Shown here: positions 7,617-11,234 of the stretch, in pieces
Position numbering within the stretch: position 1 is the first letter of the stretch
Layout of the letters: each line of letters starts with the position of its first letter
Source: an uncultured Chlorobiaceae bacterium
GTDB taxonomy: Bacteria > Bacteroidota > Chlorobiia > Chlorobiales > Chlorobiaceae
Length of the DNA: 11,234 nucleotides
Direction of reading: 5' to 3'
Assembly (NCBI GenBank): GCA_903904495.1
Contig: CAIVCU010000463.1
Coordinates: forward strand, 1-11,234
Notes under the pieces: generated by a model
What the model saw: the letters and a program-made list of their open reading frames with translations, nothing else
What the model was told of the DNA's origin: nothing
Databases searched by the model: none
Position numbers and translations under genes: made by a program

Positions 7617-7736
7617 CTCTAGCATGTTCGGGTAGAGAGAGCATCTCGGTTCGGTGTTCCTGAACGGTTGGGCGCGCAGTCATCGCATGCAATGATGAGA
7701 CTGCGCCGGAAGTTTCATTCACCTGCAATAAGAAGC

Positions 7737-9071
7737 ATGTACACTAGCCGTTATACTAAAAAATTCAGAATTCATGAGGACGTGATCGTATTGTACAATA
7801 CGATCACGTCTGCTATTGACGTTGTCGATTCCGACGTGTTATCGGAAGAAGAGAAGCTCGGAACTTCAGGAAACGAAGAACTTCTCGCTTACTTGTCAGA
7901 CCGAGGTTATATTTACTCGAGCGAGCAGGATGAGCTTGATTTGATTCAACAACTGTACACGGGATACGATCGATTTAAACGAGAAATCCGGCCTTTGATT
8001 TTTTACATTGTACTGACATATCGCTGCGACCTTGCGTGCGATTATTGTTTTCAAAGCTCTGCAAAAGCTCTCGACGGGTCGATTGATACATCGCATCTCT
8101 CTGCTCTCTTCAAAGCAATGGATCAGATTCGCGAAAGATTCCCCGATACACGCTCGCGCCCTGTTGTGGCTCTCTTTGGAGGGGAACCGCTTCTTCGGCA
8201 AAATGTCGGGCTTGTTAAAGAAATCTTTCGTGAGGTGGCTGAACGTGGATGGGTCAACGGACCGATCATTTCCAACGGCGTCTCATTGGATGCCCATCTT
8301 CCCACATTCGAGCGCTTCCGTCCCTCGGGAATTCAAGTCACCATCGACGGGCCGGAGGAGATCCATAACCAGCGCCGGCACACGAATTCATACGGTGGCA
8401 CGTTCCATACGATCGTCGAGAATATCAACAGAGCCATCGAGGCGGGTATCAAGATGGGCATTAGAACAAATCTCGACGACCGCAACATCCACTGCCTTCC
8501 AGATCTTGTCGACCTCGCCGAACGGCAAGGCTGGATTGATCGTGAAACCGTTGAATTGAGTCTCGCACCCGTTCACGAACGGGCGTGCGGAGGGTTTCAG
8601 GAAGACGAACGACACGACATTATCTTCGATCAGGTCCTCGTAGCGATGTCGCAACTTCCGAAGCTGAAGCGATGGTCGCTGGATGGGTGGTCGAGCGTCC
8701 ACCACTTCCAGAGATTGTTGCACGAGGGGAAGGCATTTATTCCACGCTTCGACCACTGTGAGGCGGCAGTCGGGAAAAGTTTTCACCTGGATGGATATGG
8801 ACACATTTACTCCTGCATTGAGGCATGCGGTATGCCGGAACTCGCCGCCGGCAGATATGTACCGGAACTGGAGTTCTTTCCTCTGTACGATGAAATGCGC
8901 AACCGCTCGGTCATGAACATCGAGGGTTGTACGCATTGCGGTTATTCGCTGGTTTGTGGAGGAGGGTGTGCGCTGCAAGCCATCTTTGACAAAAGAGAAC
9001 TGCTGACGCCGTCATGCGCCAATACCGATGCTTCCATCCGACGCTATGTCGAATTCCATTATGTAAAGTAA
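7737..9071 (+). CDS. Radical SAM/SPASM domain protein (peptide-maturase-like)
   Basis: 444 residues from the preferred ATG at 7737, which gives MYTSRYTKKF. In-frame TTG 7668 and ATGs 7692/7695 would add 15-23 basic residues with no ribosome binding site. Residues 5-60 form an N-terminal domain of the kind common in SPASM peptide maturases (FRIHEDVIVLYNTITSAIDVV). The radical SAM cluster ligands are C97, C101 and C104 in CDLACDYC. GGEP follows at 148-151, the SAM-binding region includes PIISNGV, and VTIDGPEEIHNQRR is at 201-214. The SPASM region carries C341, C360, C364, C398, C401, C407, C411 and C427, with the classical CxxCx5CxxxC block, for two auxiliary [4Fe-4S] clusters. The family contains anaerobic sulfatase-maturing enzymes and maturases that form thioether, C-C or related links in ribosomal peptides. 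No sulfatase is nearby, so peptide modification is the favoured reading. Substrate and product are unknown. Confidence 0.93.
   Translation: MYTSRYTKKFRIHEDVIVLYNTITSAIDVVDSDVLSEEEKLGTSGNEELLAYLSDRGYIYSSEQDELDLIQQLYTGYDRFKREIRPLIFYIVLTYRCDLACDYCFQSSAKALDGSIDTSHLSALFKAMDQIRERFPDTRSRPVVALFGGEPLLRQNVGLVKEIFREVAERGWVNGPIISNGVSLDAHLPTFERFRPSGIQVTIDGPEEIHNQRRHTNSYGGTFHTIVENINRAIEAGIKMGIRTNLDDRNIHCLPDLVDLAERQGWIDRETVELSLAPVHERACGGFQEDERHDIIFDQVLVAMSQLPKLKRWSLDGWSSVHHFQRLLHEGKAFIPRFDHCEAAVGKSFHLDGYGHIYSCIEACGMPELAAGRYVPELEFFPLYDEMRNRSVMNIEGCTHCGYSLVCGGGCALQAIFDKRELLTPSCANTDASIRRYVEFHYVK
7779..7810. repeat. Perfect 32-bp palindrome inside the 5' end of the SPASM gene
   Basis: The arm gacgtgatcgtattgt (7779-7794) is followed at once by its exact reverse complement (7795-7810), with no mismatch and no spacer. 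It starts exactly on a codon boundary and encodes residues D15 to S25 of the SPASM protein. A 16-base perfect arm is far beyond chance in 11 kb. It may act as a protein-binding site, an mRNA hairpin early in the gene, or a cruciform. Which of these it does cannot be told from sequence alone. Confidence 0.9.
8564..8589. repeat. GC-rich hairpin within the SPASM gene
   Basis: cgcacccgttc (8564-8574) pairs with gaacggg and, after a two-base bulge (cg), tgcg (8577-8589), around a two-base centre. This gives an 11-pair stem in coding sequence for APVHERACGG. It may be an accident of composition, or it may influence mRNA stability. Confidence 0.35.
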
Positions 9072-9100
9072 TCCCGTGCGAAGCGCGATCAATCGACTGT

Positions 9101-9118
9101 AAAGGAATATAAGTTTTG
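9101..9118 (+). promoter_or_regulatory. Ribosome binding site that decides a TTG start
   Basis: AAAGGA at 9101-9106 lies nine bases before TTG 9116-9118. The next in-frame ATG is codon 21, which has no such signal and would remove part of the conserved N-terminal strand. The TTG is therefore taken as the start of the cobalamin-type radical SAM gene. Confidence 0.6.
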
Positions 9119-10555
9119 GAATCCATCTCACTTCTTAATACCGGCCCAGCAGTCCCCAGCCTTCGTAATGGTTGCATGCTGAAGCCTCCACCGCTCGGAA
9201 TTCTCAGTCTTGCAGCATGGCTTCGGTCTCATGGAGTCACTCTGAACATTGCCGACTATCAGCTTGCCGGCGGGGACATGAGCGACCAATTGCGTCCTTC
9301 GCGATTTGCATCTTTTATCGAAGATCAGGCGCCATCGCCGATTATCGGGATCAGCGTCATGGGAGGAATGCTCCCTGTCGTGCTCTTGGCTGTCGAAGAA
9401 TACAAGGCCCGACATCCAGAAAAAACGATCATCCTTGGAGGATCAGGCCCAACGGGTGTTGCAACTCAAATCCTCCATACCTTTCCGGCAGTTGACTGCA
9501 TCGTTTGCGGGGAAGGCGAGGCAACACTGTTGGAGCTTCTTAAGAACAACTGCGATCTTTCCACCGTCGCCGGAGTTGTGTACAGGAATGGCGACTCGAT
9601 CGTAGAGAATCCTGCGCGGAAGAGAATCGCCGACATCGACACCCTTCCTATTCCCGCATACGATCTCATCGACATGAATAGATATGCCGTCGTGAATGTG
9701 AGCACTTCCCGCGGCTGTCCCTATCATTGCGCCTTTTGCGAATCGCCGACATTCTGGGGAACAGGTGTTATCTATCGATCTCTCGACAATGTGATGAATG
9801 AAATCCGGGAGCTTCGAATGCGATGGGGAAAGCGCCAGATCAATCTTTGTGATGACACCTTCGTTGTGCGGAGGCAACGCGTCGAGGATTTCTGTCGGCG
9901 CGTCATTTCGGAAAAACTGGACTTCCGCTGGGAATGTTTTGCTAGAGTCGATCTCGTGGATTCGGATCTGATGAAGCTTATGGCCGAGGCTGGTTGCTCC
10001 GCTGTATTCTTCGGTATTGAATCGGGATCGGATTCGGTGCTCTCCCGAATCGACAAACGATTTACCGTTGCGCAGGCGCGTGAAGTGATCTCGCAAGCGG
10101 TAAAGATTTTCCCCCATGTCTATGCTTCGTTCGTTTGGGGGCTGCCATTTGAAACCATGGAAGACTTCTTCGATTCCATCTTGCTTATGACGGAGTTCGG
10201 TAATTTGGGCGCCCGTGTTCAACGCCCTCATTTTTCTCTTCGGCCGGGTGCTCCGCTGTTTACACAATACGTAAATAATATCGCTTACTCAACTTCCTTG
10301 CCATATCATTTTCTCGAAGTCCCGCGCAGATTTCTTCCTCCTGAAGTTGAAGAAATAATCCGACGACATTCGGAAATATTTGTTCCTTTCTACCATATCG
10401 AGGGATCGGAATTCGAAGAAAAGCAGCGGTTTATGCGGAACCTCGAAGCATTGGGCGCGGACAGGTGGAGAATCATGGCAGAACACATCGGCTGTGTTGT
10501 CAATGAAATCGACGGCGATACTAACAACAAAATGCAGGGAGAAGTCTGCCTATGA
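9116..10555 (+). CDS. Cobalamin-binding-domain (class B-like) radical SAM protein
   Basis: 479 residues. The N-terminal part (about 3-145) is the Rossmann-like B12-binding-type domain of this radical SAM branch. It has LNTGPAVPS, PPPLGILSLAAWLRSHG (24-40), IIGISVMGG, IILGGSGPTG and CGEGEATLLELL (131-142). The DxHxxG cobalamin-ligand motif of methionine synthase is not seen, as is usual in this branch. The radical SAM core begins near 192 with RGCPYHCAFC, cluster ligands C201, C205 and C208. It continues through NLCDDTF, RVDLV and AVFFGIESGSDSVLSRI to about 400. The branch includes methyltransferases that act on unreactive carbons and BchE-type cyclases, so methylation or ring formation on a substrate shared with the SPASM enzyme is possible. 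The gene lies 44 bp after the SPASM gene and overlaps the TPR gene by ATGA, strong evidence for one transcript. Whether cobalamin is really bound cannot be read from sequence. Confidence 0.92.
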   Translation: MESISLLNTGPAVPSLRNGCMLKPPPLGILSLAAWLRSHGVTLNIADYQLAGGDMSDQLRPSRFASFIEDQAPSPIIGISVMGGMLPVVLLAVEEYKARHPEKTIILGGSGPTGVATQILHTFPAVDCIVCGEGEATLLELLKNNCDLSTVAGVVYRNGDSIVENPARKRIADIDTLPIPAYDLIDMNRYAVVNVSTSRGCPYHCAFCESPTFWGTGVIYRSLDNVMNEIRELRMRWGKRQINLCDDTFVVRRQRVEDFCRRVISEKLDFRWECFARVDLVDSDLMKLMAEAGCSAVFFGIESGSDSVLSRIDKRFTVAQAREVISQAVKIFPHVYASFVWGLPFETMEDFFDSILLMTEFGNLGARVQRPHFSLRPGAPLFTQYVNNIAYSTSLPYHFLEVPRRFLPPEVEEIIRRHSEIFVPFYHIEGSEFEEKQRFMRNLEALGADRWRIMAEHIGCVVNEIDGDTNNKMQGEVCL

Positions 10556-11234
10556 CCTCATCATCGGGTTCTAACAGTCTGATTGCAGGAAGAAGATGCT
10601 TCGAAGAAGGCGATTACGCACGAGCCAAGCATCATCTTGCCAACTGCCTTCGCACTGACAACGATCGCGGAGAGGCCTGCGTCCTCCTCGGCAGTATTTA
10701 CCACAACGAAGGCAACTTTACAAACTCAGTTAAATGTCTCGAGAGTGCAATCTTCGCTGGGCAGGATTCTCCCGATGTCCGCCAACTGCTTTGTGCCGGC
10801 CTGTTCGAATCCAAACGGTATAATGAGGCGCGATTAAAATTGGAATTGGTAATCGAACAGCATCCCGAGCACTGGCAATCCCGGCTGCTCCTTGGAAAAC
10901 TTTTCATTGAAACAGGCAATCTGAACGCGGCGGAATCAGTACTGAGAAAGTCCGTACAAATCCATGAGCGGGAGCCGGAGCTTTGGTATCACCTCGGACT
11001 TGCCCTCTTCCGCCTCCAGCGGCATGATGAAGCCGTGTCTGTATTGGAACGAGCTGTAAAGCTGGAACCGGACACCGTTCCTCAGTATCATTTTCTCCTC
11101 GGGAAAACACAGCTTGAACAAGGGTTTGCAGAAAAGGCGATAAACTCATTTAAGCGATCAGCGGCAATTTATCCGCTGGCGGAACTGTACTTCCCATTAG
11201 GAAGTGCCTGCCAGCTTGCGCAGCGGTATGACAC
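10552..11234 (+). CDS. TPR-repeat protein, 3' end outside the window
   Basis: The frame opens at ATG 10552, whose ATGA overlaps the upstream TGA stop, with AGGGAGAAG just before it. It stays open for 227 codons to the window edge. The protein is a run of about seven tetratricopeptide repeats. Clear examples are residues 13-36 (AGRRCFEEGDYARAKHHLANC), 107-139 (QSRLLLGKLFIETGNLNAAES), 142-173 (PELWYHLGLALFRLQRHDEAV) and 178-207 (QYHFLLGKTQLEQGFAEKAI), with the usual small residues at repeat positions 8, 20 and 27. No signal peptide is present. TPR arrays bind peptides or proteins, so it could bring substrate to the two radical SAM enzymes. A C-terminal catalytic domain beyond the window, such as a transferase, cannot be excluded. 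Confidence 0.9.
   Translation, partial: MTSSSGSNSLIAGRRCFEEGDYARAKHHLANCLRTDNDRGEACVLLGSIYHNEGNFTNSVKCLESAIFAGQDSPDVRQLLCAGLFESKRYNEARLKLELVIEQHPEHWQSRLLLGKLFIETGNLNAAESVLRKSVQIHEREPELWYHLGLALFRLQRHDEAVSVLERAVKLEPDTVPQYHFLLGKTQLEQGFAEKAINSFKRSAAIYPLAELYFPLGSACQLAQRYD

Noticed and set aside
8388..8978. 196-residue open frame on the minus strand
   Set aside because: It is a shadow of the SPASM gene, with no ribosome binding site and no family motifs.
10019..10050. gattcgg/ccgaatc inverted repeat in the cobalamin-type gene
   Set aside because: Seven-base arms are expected by chance at this length, and it lies in ordinary coding sequence.
9443..10267. 274-residue open frame on the minus strand
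   Set aside because: It lies antisense to the cobalamin-type radical SAM gene, shows no known motifs and follows from that gene's codon pattern.
1..11234. CRISPR array, tRNA or rRNA gene
   Set aside because: No regularly spaced direct repeats and no cloverleaf or rRNA-like stretch were seen in reading the window.

Overview
The window most resembles a chromosomal accessory region of a green sulfur bacterium (Chlorobiaceae) or a close relative. I base this on the style of the multi-PAS hybrid histidine kinase, the moderate base composition and the cobalamin-type radical SAM protein. This is recognition from memory, not a search, and the assignment is moderate at best.

Left part (1-4740): the 3' end of a SRPBCC-type (START/COQ10-like) protein converges on a large soluble hybrid sensor histidine kinase on the minus strand, with five PAS domains, HisKA, HATPase and receiver. 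Beyond the kinase start lies the decayed remainder of a short-chain dehydrogenase. It has no nucleotide-binding N-terminus and carries a one-base frameshift. A gene-poor stretch with a perfect 15-bp hairpin follows.

Middle part (4741-7274): an intact aldo/keto reductase lies on the minus strand. It is followed by about 550 bp of AT-rich sequence without a convincing gene, a 72-residue orphan protein with a good ribosome binding site, and the relic of an IS4-type transposase on the minus strand. The relic stays in one frame but has three internal stop codons and no C-terminal third.

Right part (7275-11234): a plus-strand gene set with signs of being one operon. It runs: an unrecognised 113-residue acidic protein ending in a Cys-Cys-containing tail, a radical SAM/SPASM protein, a cobalamin-binding-type (B12-like) radical SAM protein with a TTG start, and a TPR-repeat protein that overlaps it by ATGA and runs off the window. 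Two different radical SAM enzymes beside a small protein and a TPR scaffold form a plausible, unassigned peptide- or protein-modifying system, with the 113-residue protein as candidate substrate or partner. A perfect 32-bp palindrome sits inside the start of the SPASM gene and is the most striking non-coding signal in the window.
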